Origin: Chloroflexota bacterium
GTDB taxonomy: Bacteria > Chloroflexota > Limnocylindria > Limnocylindrales > CSP1-4
Assembly: GCA_013698385.1 (NCBI GenBank)
Contig: JACCVB010000084.1
Location: 1 to 11,570 of the forward strand
Direction of reading: 5' to 3'
DNA: 11,570 bases
This document shows positions 6,352-11,570 of this stretch, in pieces (the first letter of the stretch is position 1; each line of letters opens with the position of its first letter). The position numbers and the translations under genes are program-made. The notes below the pieces were generated by a model. The model made no database searches, was not told the origin of the DNA, and worked only from the letters and a program-made list of their open reading frames with translations.

Positions 6352-8014
6352 CGGGGTTCGTTCCTTGGGGGCGTTCGGCCGCGAGCGGCGGGATGGGGAG
6401 TGGTCTGTCGCTATAGGTTGGCGGGGCCGCGTTGACCTGCGGCGCCTCGGACGGTGAAGTTTCCGCCACCCCCGGCGACTCGCCGTGCTCGGGGTGACGA
6501 GGATCGTTCGGCAGGTGGACCTGGAAGCACGTTCCGCCGGGACCACTCTCGACCGAGATCGAACCCGCGTGCATGTCCACGATGGAGCGCACGATGGCGA
6601 GGCCCAGCCCGCTGCCGCTGCTCCGGACCTCGTTCAGGCGCGAGCCGCGGTAGAACCGCTCGAAGATGTGCGGTAATTCCGCCGGTTCGATGCCGACGCC
6701 GGTATCGGCGACCTCGATCCGGGCGCCGTCGCCGGTCGGCGCGACCGTCACGGACACCGTGCCGCCGCGTGGCGTGAACTTAAGCGCGTTGGCCACGAGA
6801 TTGCTCACGATCTGGCCGACCCGCGGAGGGTCGTGGCGGACCCGGATGGGCGCCGCGGACAGGTCCACCCGGAGGGCCACGCCGCGCCGGGCCGCGACAG
6901 CGTCGTTCTGCTGGACGGCGGATTCGACCGCCGCGCGCAGGTCGTCCGGGCGCAGGTCGAGCAGGACGAGGCCCGAGTCAAGCTTGGACAGCTCGAGCAG
7001 GTTCTGGGCCAGCCAGTCCAGCCGCTCGATCTGGCCGGCACTGGATTCCAGGAACTCGGCGCGCGCCTCCGGGTCGTCGCCGACCGACTCGATGAGCAGC
7101 TGGTTGAACGTGCGCAGGGCGGCCAGCGGCGTTCGGAACTCATGCGACACGTCGGCCAGGAAGTCGCGACTCCGATCTCGATCGCGCCGGCTCAGTTCGA
7201 CGCTCTCGGCCAGGCGTTCGGCCATCGTGTTGAACTGGAGCGCCAGTTCGCCCAGTTCGGAGGAGCTGGCGCCCAGGGCCGTGGTCGGGACGCGGCTGGC
7301 GAGGTTCCCTTCAGCCAGCGCCCGCGAGGCGTCGGTGAGCTGGCGCAGGGGCGTGGTGAATCGGCGGGCCAGCACGGCCGACACGATCACGGCCAGGCCC
7401 AGCGCGAGCAGGGCGATCGCGGCCAGCAACCCGCTCAGGTTGGCGATCGCGGTGGCCCGGTAGGTGTACGGATTGCCGAGTGTGATCTCGAGCGTGTAGC
7501 GCTGCAGGACGGAGCCCGCCCCGTAGTAATCCGTGACGGCGGTCGGCTCGCGAGTCTGGCCGGTACTGGGTGGCGCCTGGAGCGACATCCGGTATTCGCC
7601 GTTGGGTGATGCGATGAAGCGCGGTGCCTGCCCGTCGTCTTGCGTGAATCCGAACCGGATCGTCACGTCGGCCTGGCCAAGCCGGTCGGCGATGAGCTCG
7701 CGCTGGACCGGGTCGTTCATCGTCGCGACGACGGCCGGATCCACCAGTCCGTCGGCACCGACCACGGGACGGGCGCCCGCTCGCTCCTCCACGAGCCCCC
7801 GCACATAGACGCTGACCGTGGACGAGCGGACCCGCAGGTCCGCGACCTGCTGGTTCGTGAAGTAGTCGTCCAGGCGATTGATGACGAGGACCGTCACGAG
7901 CCCGAGGGTCAGGGCGATGACCGCCACCACGGCCATGGTGAGCCTGGCCTGGAACGAGCGCGGGAGCCAGCCGCGCAACCGGACGTCAGCGTTCGGCAAA
8001 TGCGTAGCCGACAC
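6344..8014 (-). CDS. HAMP-domain sensor histidine kinase
   Basis: This 556-residue membrane kinase has, in order: transmembrane helix 1 (about 25-46), an extracytoplasmic sensor of about 145 residues that I do not recognise (48-192), transmembrane helix 2 (194-216), HAMP (217-269), HisKA with phospho-accepting His291 (VSHEFRTPL), and a HATPase with N box Asn405/Asn409, G1 DTGVG (437-441), F box IFERFYRG (450-457) and G2 GSGLGLAIV (467-475). All catalytic motifs are intact. An unusual Pro/Ser/Ala-rich tail of about 55 residues (502-556) follows. The start is GTG 8012-8014, overlapping the response regulator by 29 bases. ATG 7936 would cut into helix 1 and is less likely. The last codons overlap htrA. 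The partner is the upstream OmpR-type regulator. Confidence 0.94.
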   Translation of the reverse strand: MSATHLPNADVRLRGWLPRSFQARLTMAVVAVIALTLGLVTVLVINRLDDYFTNQQVADLRVRSSTVSVYVRGLVEERAGARPVVGADGLVDPAVVATMNDPVQRELIADRLGQADVTIRFGFTQDDGQAPRFIASPNGEYRMSLQAPPSTGQTREPTAVTDYYGAGSVLQRYTLEITLGNPYTYRATAIANLSGLLAAIALLALGLAVIVSAVLARRFTTPLRQLTDASRALAEGNLASRVPTTALGASSSELGELALQFNTMAERLAESVELSRRDRDRSRDFLADVSHEFRTPLAALRTFNQLLIESVGDDPEARAEFLESSAGQIERLDWLAQNLLELSKLDSGLVLLDLRPDDLRAAVESAVQQNDAVAARRGVALRVDLSAAPIRVRHDPPRVGQIVSNLVANALKFTPRGGTVSVTVAPTGDGARIEVADTGVGIEPAELPHIFERFYRGSRLNEVRSSGSGLGLAIVRSIVDMHAGSISVESGPGGTCFQVHLPNDPRHPEHGESPGVAETSPSEAPQVNAAPPTYSDRPLPIPPLAAERPQGTNPDG

Positions 8015-8684
8015 CTCGGACCGTCAGGACGAACGCCGGGAAGGCCGCGTCATCCTCGATCTTTTCGCGCAGGTGGCTGACGTGGACATTGATCGTCTTC
8101 TCGTCCTGGTCCAGGGCGTCGTAGTCGCGCAGCAGTTCCAGGAGCTCGCCCCGGGTGTAGACGCGGCCCGGTCGCGAGGCGAGGTGACGCAGGATCTCGA
8201 ACTCGGTCGGGGTCAGACTGATCCGCCGCGGACCGCGCTGGACGCGTCGGCGCTCCAGGTCGATGACGAGGTCGCCGTGACGGATCACCCGGCCTCCGCC
8301 GGCGTCCGCCAGCTCGCCGTACGAACGGCGCAGGAGAGCCTTGATCCGGCTCATCAATTCGCGCAGGCCGAATGGCTTGGTCAGGTAGTCGTCCGCCCCG
8401 AGTTCCAGGCCGATCACCTTGTCCACCTCGTCGTCGCGCGCGGTCAAGACCAGGATGGGCATCTTGGCACCGGCCGCGCGAACGCGGCGCAGGACCTCCA
8501 TGCCGTCGATGCCCGGCAAACGGACATCCAGGACGACGAGGTCCGGGGCATCGTGGGTCGCGATCTCGAGCCCTTCCTCGCCGGATCGCGCGACATTGAC
8601 CTCGTAGCCTTCCTGCTGGAGGGCGTACTGGATCCCGCGGGCGACGGCGTGCTCGTCTTCAACGATGAGGATGGTGGCAGGCAC
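7986..8684 (-). CDS. OmpR/PhoB-family response regulator
   Basis: This 232-residue DNA-binding regulator has a receiver domain (1-118) with acidic-pocket Glu9/Asp10, phospho-acceptor Asp53 (VVLDVRLPG), Thr81 (VLTARDD) and Lys103 (LTKPFG). It is joined to a winged-helix effector (about 133-232) with the typical LTPTEFEILRHLA, SHLREKIE and VLTVRGVGYAF segments. The start is GTG 8682-8684, giving the usual VPATILIVEDE N terminus; the reading frame is open further upstream but has no homology. No Shine-Dalgarno precedes the GTG. Instead TAGCAT lies 7 bases upstream, suggesting a leaderless message. It is the first gene of the operon with the kinase and protease, and it diverges from the L25 gene. 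Confidence 0.94.
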   Translation of the reverse strand: MPATILIVEDEHAVARGIQYALQQEGYEVNVARSGEEGLEIATHDAPDLVVLDVRLPGIDGMEVLRRVRAAGAKMPILVLTARDDEVDKVIGLELGADDYLTKPFGLRELMSRIKALLRRSYGELADAGGGRVIRHGDLVIDLERRRVQRGPRRISLTPTEFEILRHLASRPGRVYTRGELLELLRDYDALDQDEKTINVHVSHLREKIEDDAAFPAFVLTVRGVGYAFAER

Positions 8685-8691
8685 GGCGCCG

Positions 8692-8697
8692 ATGCTA
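8692..8697 (-). promoter_or_regulatory. Probable -10 box of the regulator-kinase-protease operon
   Basis: On the minus strand TAGCAT is followed by CGGCGCC and then the GTG start of the response regulator. The 7-base gap would place the transcription start at the start codon, and no ribosome-binding site is present, so a leaderless transcript is likely. No clear -35 element is visible. Confidence 0.5.
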
Positions 8698-8721
8698 CAC
8701 CGGTCGCGCCCGGACCCGTGG

Positions 8722-8727
8722 TACTCT
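8722..8727 (+). promoter_or_regulatory. Probable -10 box for the L25 gene
   Basis: TACTCT lies in GTACTCTGG, an exact 9-mer also found at 1872-1880. It would start a transcript near 8734 with a leader of about 80 bases. A -35 hexamer is not evident. The divergent operon's -10 lies only about 25 bases away, so the two promoters probably share sequence. Confidence 0.4.
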
Positions 8728-8801
8728 GGTCGCCGCTCGGGCGCCTCGCCACTTCCGGCCCCGCCGGCGAGTCGCAGCCCAACCACCCAGATCCGTGCTC
8801 T

Positions 8802-8806
8802 GAGGT
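8802..8806 (+). promoter_or_regulatory. Ribosome-binding site of L25
   Basis: GAGGT ends 8 bases before ATG 8815-8817. It selects this start over the in-frame upstream extension, which has no ribosome site and is not part of the L25 family. Confidence 0.6.
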
Positions 8807-8814
8807 CCAGATCC

Positions 8815-9498
8815 ATGTCCACCGCCCGACCGACGCTCGCCGCCAGGAACCGTGAGGTGACCGGCAAGGCCGTCAGCCGCCTGCGCCACGACGGCCTGCT
8901 GCCGGCGGTGGTCTACGGGCGTGGCATCGATTCGGCCAATGTCTCGGTGGACGCGCACGAGTTCGAGTTGCTGCGGCGACACACCGGCCCGAACGCCCTC
9001 GTGGACCTTTCGGTCGATGGCAAGAAGGCCCGGCCGGTCCTGATCAACCACGTCCAGGTCCACCCGGTCCATCGCCGCCCGCTCCACGCGGACCTGTTCC
9101 TCGTGCGCATGACCGAGGAGCTGACGGTGGACGTGCCCCTCGTGGCGATCGGCGAGTCCACGGCGGTCTCCGAGATGGGCGGCACGCTCCTGCACCAGAC
9201 CGAGACGGTCCGGATCCGGGCCCTGCCGGATCACCTGCCCCAGTCGATCGAATACTCGATCGAGTCGCTGATCGACTTCGAGGCCGCGATCCATGTGCGC
9301 GACCTGACGGTGCCCGATGATGTGACGTTGCTGACGGAGCCCGACGAGGTCGTGGCCAAGGTCCAGCAGCCGCGCGTCGAGGTCGAGGAGGAGCCCGTGG
9401 CCGCTGCCGAGGGCGAGGCTGCCGAGGGCGAAGCCGCCGAGGGCGCCGAGGGCGCAACCGGTGCTCCGGCCGAGGGCGCAGGGTCCGAGGACAGCTAG
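8815..9498 (+). CDS. rplY: 50S ribosomal protein L25/TL5 (general stress protein CTC)
   Basis: The 227-residue protein has the L25 beta-barrel that binds 5S rRNA (about 5-95: RNREVTGKAVSRLRHDG, GLLPAVVYGRG, VLINHVQVHPVHRRPLHADLF). The C-terminal TL5/CTC domain follows (about 99-185: EELTVDVPLVAIGES, GGTLLHQTETVRIRALPDHLP, IHVRDLTVPDDV). This is the long two-domain form, not the short E. coli form. Residues 188-227 form an acidic tail, EVEEEP followed by AEG/EA repeats, which is common in high-GC bacteria and probably disordered. The start ATG 8815 has GAGGT eight bases upstream. It diverges from the response regulator and converges on the methyltransferase, with 9 bases between their stops and no visible terminator hairpin. 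Confidence 0.96.
   Translation: MSTARPTLAARNREVTGKAVSRLRHDGLLPAVVYGRGIDSANVSVDAHEFELLRRHTGPNALVDLSVDGKKARPVLINHVQVHPVHRRPLHADLFLVRMTEELTVDVPLVAIGESTAVSEMGGTLLHQTETVRIRALPDHLPQSIEYSIESLIDFEAAIHVRDLTVPDDVTLLTEPDEVVAKVQQPRVEVEEEPVAAAEGEAAEGEAAEGAEGATGAPAEGAGSEDS
9406..9478 (+). repeat. Decamer repeats encoding the acidic tail of L25
   Basis: GCCGAGGGCG occurs five times, starting at 9406, 9421, 9436, 9445 and 9469, always in the frame Ala-Glu-Gly. Spacings of 15, 15, 9 and 24 bases are all multiples of three, so unit gain or loss by replication slippage would keep the frame. Confidence 0.85.
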
Positions 9499-9507
9499 CC
9501 CCGGAGC

Positions 9508-10332
9508 TCAGCCGTCGGAGCGGCGGCCCTGGGCGTAGAGGATCGGGGCGCGGAAGACGAGCTCGGATGGGTCCAGGGCCATCAGTCGCTCGCGCAGTCT
9601 TGCCAGGAACCGGCGCCGCTCATCCCGGCGCATCTCCTCGAACAGGCTCTGCTCGTCGAATTCGGTCATGAAGCCGAGATAGCCATCCACCGTGAAGGCG
9701 AATTTCAGCATCCCCGACTCGGCCGACACATCCCGAAACCCCGCTGCCCGCAACTCCCCGGCGCCACGCTCGGCGGATGGCACGTCGCCGCAGCGGCTGT
9801 CACCGGCGTCCTCGTCGAACCCGAACTCGTCGAGTAGCGTGTCGAACACGCGGTCCGGCGCGAAGGCGGATCGATCGGTCAGCCAGGTCACGTAGGCGAG
9901 CGTGCCGCCCGGCCGTAGCACCCGCCGGATCTCGCGCAGCGCCCGGGCGCGGTTGGGCACGAGCTGCAGGACGAAGGAAGAGATCGCGAGGTCGTACGAT
10001 GCGTCCGCGAACGGGAGCTCCGCCGCGAACGCGACCCGGGTCGTGAGCCGCGCCCGCCCGTTCCGATCCAGTCGCTCGTCTGCGAGGAGCTCGGCGGCCT
10101 GGACCATCTCGCCTGAGGCATCGATGCCCGTGACGCGGATCGAGGGCCAACGCTGGATCGCGGGGATGGCCAGGTTGCCGGTCCCGACGCCCACGTCCAG
10201 GACGTCGCCGGCGGCCCGGGCGACCGGGTCGATCCGTTCCAGCAGGGCCACGGCGCTGGGTGCGAGGACCGGAGCCCACCAGCGCTCGTAGCCTGCCGCC
10301 ATCCGGTCGTATCGCTCCGCCTGGTCCGTCAC
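9508..10332 (-). CDS. Class I SAM-dependent methyltransferase (Methyltransf_11 type)
   Basis: The protein has 274 residues. SAM-binding motif I is VLDVGVGTGN (44-53), and the acidic end of strand 2 is TGIDAS (68-73). Motif II follows with LPFADASYDLAISSFVLQLVPN (about 106-127), and then the REIRRVLRPGGTLAYVTW post-motif (133-150). The overall plan, starting YDRMAAGYERWW, resembles the UbiE/Coq5-like superfamily, but the substrate cannot be told from sequence. No signal or membrane segment is present. The start GTG 10330-10332 overlaps the stop of the DUF4349 gene by 4 bases (GTGA), so the two are coupled. An extension upstream in this frame would run into the DUF4349 gene and has no homology. 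Confidence 0.9.
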   Translation of the reverse strand: MTDQAERYDRMAAGYERWWAPVLAPSAVALLERIDPVARAAGDVLDVGVGTGNLAIPAIQRWPSIRVTGIDASGEMVQAAELLADERLDRNGRARLTTRVAFAAELPFADASYDLAISSFVLQLVPNRARALREIRRVLRPGGTLAYVTWLTDRSAFAPDRVFDTLLDEFGFDEDAGDSRCGDVPSAERGAGELRAAGFRDVSAESGMLKFAFTVDGYLGFMTEFDEQSLFEEMRRDERRRFLARLRERLMALDPSELVFRAPILYAQGRRSDG

Positions 10333-11339
10333 CCCACCATCGTGCCACGCGCGCTGCGTCCACCGCCAAGTCCGAACCGCCGAGCGATCCAGGCGACGGC
10401 CACGACGATGACCGCAAGCACGAGCAGGATCGGCAGCCACACGATCGCGAACCAGATGCCGGCCGTGGTCAGGCTCTGCAGGACGTCGATCAGGCTGGCC
10501 GACGCCTCATCGACCACGACCCTCGGATCCCAGCCCTTCTGGGCGACTTCGACCGCGATGATCGGCACGCGGAACGATGCGGTCAGGGTCGCGAACGCAG
10601 CCCGGTCCTGGAGATCCTTCAGCTGCCCCGTCAGTTGCTCGATCTCGCCCCGGACCTGGGTCAGCTGGTTCTGGACTTCGAGGACGTCGGACACCTTGAG
10701 GGCCTTCGCGGCGATCTCCTGGAACGCCGTCTCGCTCGAGCGCAGGTTGCGGATGCGCGCCTCGAGATCCACGACCTGACCCGTGACCTCGACGGCCTCG
10801 GTCCGCTCCGTGACGACCTTCGTGGTCAGGCCGTTCAGGCCGCGCAGCAGGTCCAGCGCATCTTCCCATCGCGCGGCCGGCAGCCGGTACGTGATGGACG
10901 CCACCGGCTGGTCGCCCTCGTTCTGGGTCTGCGAGGCGCCGATGTAGCCGCCCATGGCGCGGATCCCGTCGCGCGCCGCTCGGAGGGCATCGGGCACGCT
11001 CTTGACCTCGAGGTCGATCGTGCCCGTCCGGATGATCTTCGCGTCGTCGATGGGGGCTCCGACGCCGTCGCCGCCGGTTCCGCCGCCGTTGCTGGTCCGG
11101 GTGTTCGTGCCACCTTCGGCCGCCGCCGGAGCTGCGGATGCCGCCGCGCCCGAAGCCGCCGGTGCGCCCGCGCCTGAGTCGCCGCCCGAGGACAGCCCTG
11201 AATCCTCATCCCCGACCGCACTCCCCACGGTCGACAGGCGCTGCGCGCTCGAACCCGAACAGGCGGCGACGAGGATGGCGATCGCGAGCAGGACGAACGA
11301 GGCCCGCAGCGCGGGTGATCGACGAATGGTCGGCATCAT
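10329..11339 (-). CDS. DUF4349 lipoprotein
   Basis: The protein has 336 residues. The N terminus is a lipoprotein signal peptide: basic MMPTIRRSPALR, a hydrophobic core, and a lipobox LVAAC with Cys27 as the lipidation site. Residues 30-98 are a Ser/Gly/Ala-rich linker. The DUF4349 domain spans about 99-318: IIRTGTIDLEVKSV, the MGGYI motif (129-133), ITYRLPAARWEDAL (149-162), an alpha-helical coiled coil at about 185-250 (VVDLEARIRNL, QNQLTQVRGEIEQLTGQLKDLQD), and a C-terminal transmembrane helix (about 294-318) with a basic tail. The molecular function is not known. GGAGG (11345-11349) lies 5 bases before ATG 11337-11339 and 8 bases before the adjacent ATG 11334-11336, so either may be used. 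It is the first gene of a pair with the methyltransferase. Confidence 0.9.
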   Translation of the reverse strand: MMPTIRRSPALRASFVLLAIAILVAACSGSSAQRLSTVGSAVGDEDSGLSSGGDSGAGAPAASGAAASAAPAAAEGGTNTRTSNGGGTGGDGVGAPIDDAKIIRTGTIDLEVKSVPDALRAARDGIRAMGGYIGASQTQNEGDQPVASITYRLPAARWEDALDLLRGLNGLTTKVVTERTEAVEVTGQVVDLEARIRNLRSSETAFQEIAAKALKVSDVLEVQNQLTQVRGEIEQLTGQLKDLQDRAAFATLTASFRVPIIAVEVAQKGWDPRVVVDEASASLIDVLQSLTTAGIWFAIVWLPILLVLAVIVVAVAWIARRFGLGGGRSARGTMVG

Positions 11340-11344
11340 CTTGG

Positions 11345-11349
11345 CCTCC
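11345..11349 (-). promoter_or_regulatory. Ribosome-binding site of the DUF4349 gene
   Basis: GGAGG on the minus strand precedes the tandem ATGATG by 5 bases (first ATG) or 8 bases (second ATG). It identifies this as the start, giving a clean lipoprotein signal peptide, instead of in-frame upstream codons. Confidence 0.7.
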
Positions 11350-11422
11350 GTGGCTCGCCGACGACAACGGTCGTCCGCAGCATCGCCCCGACGCCGCACC
11401 CGCGTAACGGGTTCCCGCGGCC

Positions 11423-11428
11423 TACACT
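11423..11428 (+). promoter_or_regulatory. Probable -10 box for the DNA ligase gene (leaderless)
   Basis: TACACT is followed by 6 bases (CTGACG) and then the ATG of the ligase gene. There is no Shine-Dalgarno sequence, so the transcript probably begins at the start codon. No -35 element is obvious. Confidence 0.5.
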
Positions 11429-11434
11429 CTGACG

Positions 11435-11570
11435 ATGCCCCTGGACCTGCCGTTCCAGCCGCCGCTCGAGCCGATGCTGGCCAAGGCATCGGACGGGTTG
11501 CCGACCGACGACGGCTGGCTGTTCGAACCCAAATGGGACGGGTTCCGGGCGATCGTCTTCCGTGACGGCG
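11435..11570 (+). CDS. ATP-dependent DNA ligase, N-terminal part (3' truncated)
   Basis: The frame is open from ATG 11435-11437 to the window edge (45 codons). It reads MPLDLPFQPPLEPMLAKA, then DGWLFEPKWDGFRAIVFRDG. EPKWDGFR contains motif I (KxDG) of ATP-dependent ligases, with Lys33 as the predicted adenylated residue, and the spacing from the N terminus fits a ligase without an N-terminal extension, as in the stand-alone LigC-type or a LigD-like ligase. The nucleotidyltransferase and OB-fold domains lie outside the window, so the subtype cannot be settled. Neighbouring Ku or polymerase genes would indicate a role in end joining. It diverges from the DUF4349 gene across 95 bases. Confidence 0.88.
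   Translation, partial: MPLDLPFQPPLEPMLAKASDGLPTDDGWLFEPKWDGFRAIVFRDG

Noticed and set aside
5116..6435. A 439-codon open frame on the plus strand opposite htrA
   Set aside because: It is antisense to a protease with an intact catalytic triad and PDZ domain, is rich in Arg/Asp/Gly as expected for a GC-rich shadow frame, and shows no domain of its own.
8665..8814. N-terminal extension of L25
   Set aside because: The open frame continues upstream, but the residues do not belong to the family, cover both promoters, and lack a ribosome site; GAGGT supports ATG 8815.
7878..8855. Long plus-strand open frame opposite the response regulator
   Set aside because: The minus-strand regulator has all receiver and winged-helix signatures; the plus frame has none and would cover the shared promoter region.
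9499..9507. Terminator between L25 and the methyltransferase
   Set aside because: Only 9 bases separate the stops, and no stable stem followed by a T-run is visible on either strand.

Overview
The window is GC-rich, gene-dense bacterial DNA with very short intergenic gaps and many GTG starts. Together with the gene content (folate genes, a bacterial Ig-like membrane protein, a Chloroflexota-style four-cysteine mini-protein, a ribosomal protein L25 with a long acidic tail, an ATP-dependent DNA ligase) this suggests a Chloroflexota genome, possibly of the Limnocylindria/Ellin6529 type. That placement is inference from style; there is no rRNA or other phylogenetic marker that settles it. No mobile element, tRNA, rRNA or CRISPR array was seen.

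Layout from left to right. (1) 1-117 is the Thr/Pro-rich C-terminal end of a rightward gene. (2) Leftward, an Ig-like single-pass membrane protein (1826-627) is followed after about 50 bases by a small double Cys4 zinc-ribbon protein (576-145). (3) After a 296-base divergent gap comes a rightward folate cassette: an 88-residue four-cysteine protein, folC, folP and folB. Each gene overlaps the next by 4 bases (GTGA, GTGA, CTGA), and folB appears to start at a rare CTG codon. (4) folB converges on a leftward three-gene signalling operon, and its stop codon interleaves with the htrA stop on one CTAG palindrome. In transcription order that operon is an OmpR-type response regulator (8684-7986), a HAMP histidine kinase (8014-6344) and an HtrA/DegP-type PDZ serine protease (6351-4996), all overlapping. 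(5) The response regulator diverges from rplY/ctc (ribosomal protein L25/TL5, 8815-9498). (6) Leftward, a DUF4349 lipoprotein (11339-10329) is translationally coupled by a GTGA overlap to a class I SAM methyltransferase (10332-9508). (7) At the right edge, the first 45 codons of an ATP-dependent DNA ligase begin at 11435 and contain the KxDG active-site motif.

How the genes work together. folB, folP and folC act at three steps of dihydrofolate synthesis: 7,8-dihydroneopterin to 6-hydroxymethyl-pterin (FolB), condensation with p-aminobenzoate (FolP), and addition of glutamate (FolC). The GTP cyclohydrolase and pyrophosphokinase genes are not in the window. The regulator, kinase and protease form a plausible envelope-stress module. 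The most notable points are the CTG start of folB, the four-cysteine protein coupled to folC, the CTAG stop overlap of folB and htrA, and several -10-like boxes placed 6-8 bases before start codons, as expected for leaderless mRNAs.
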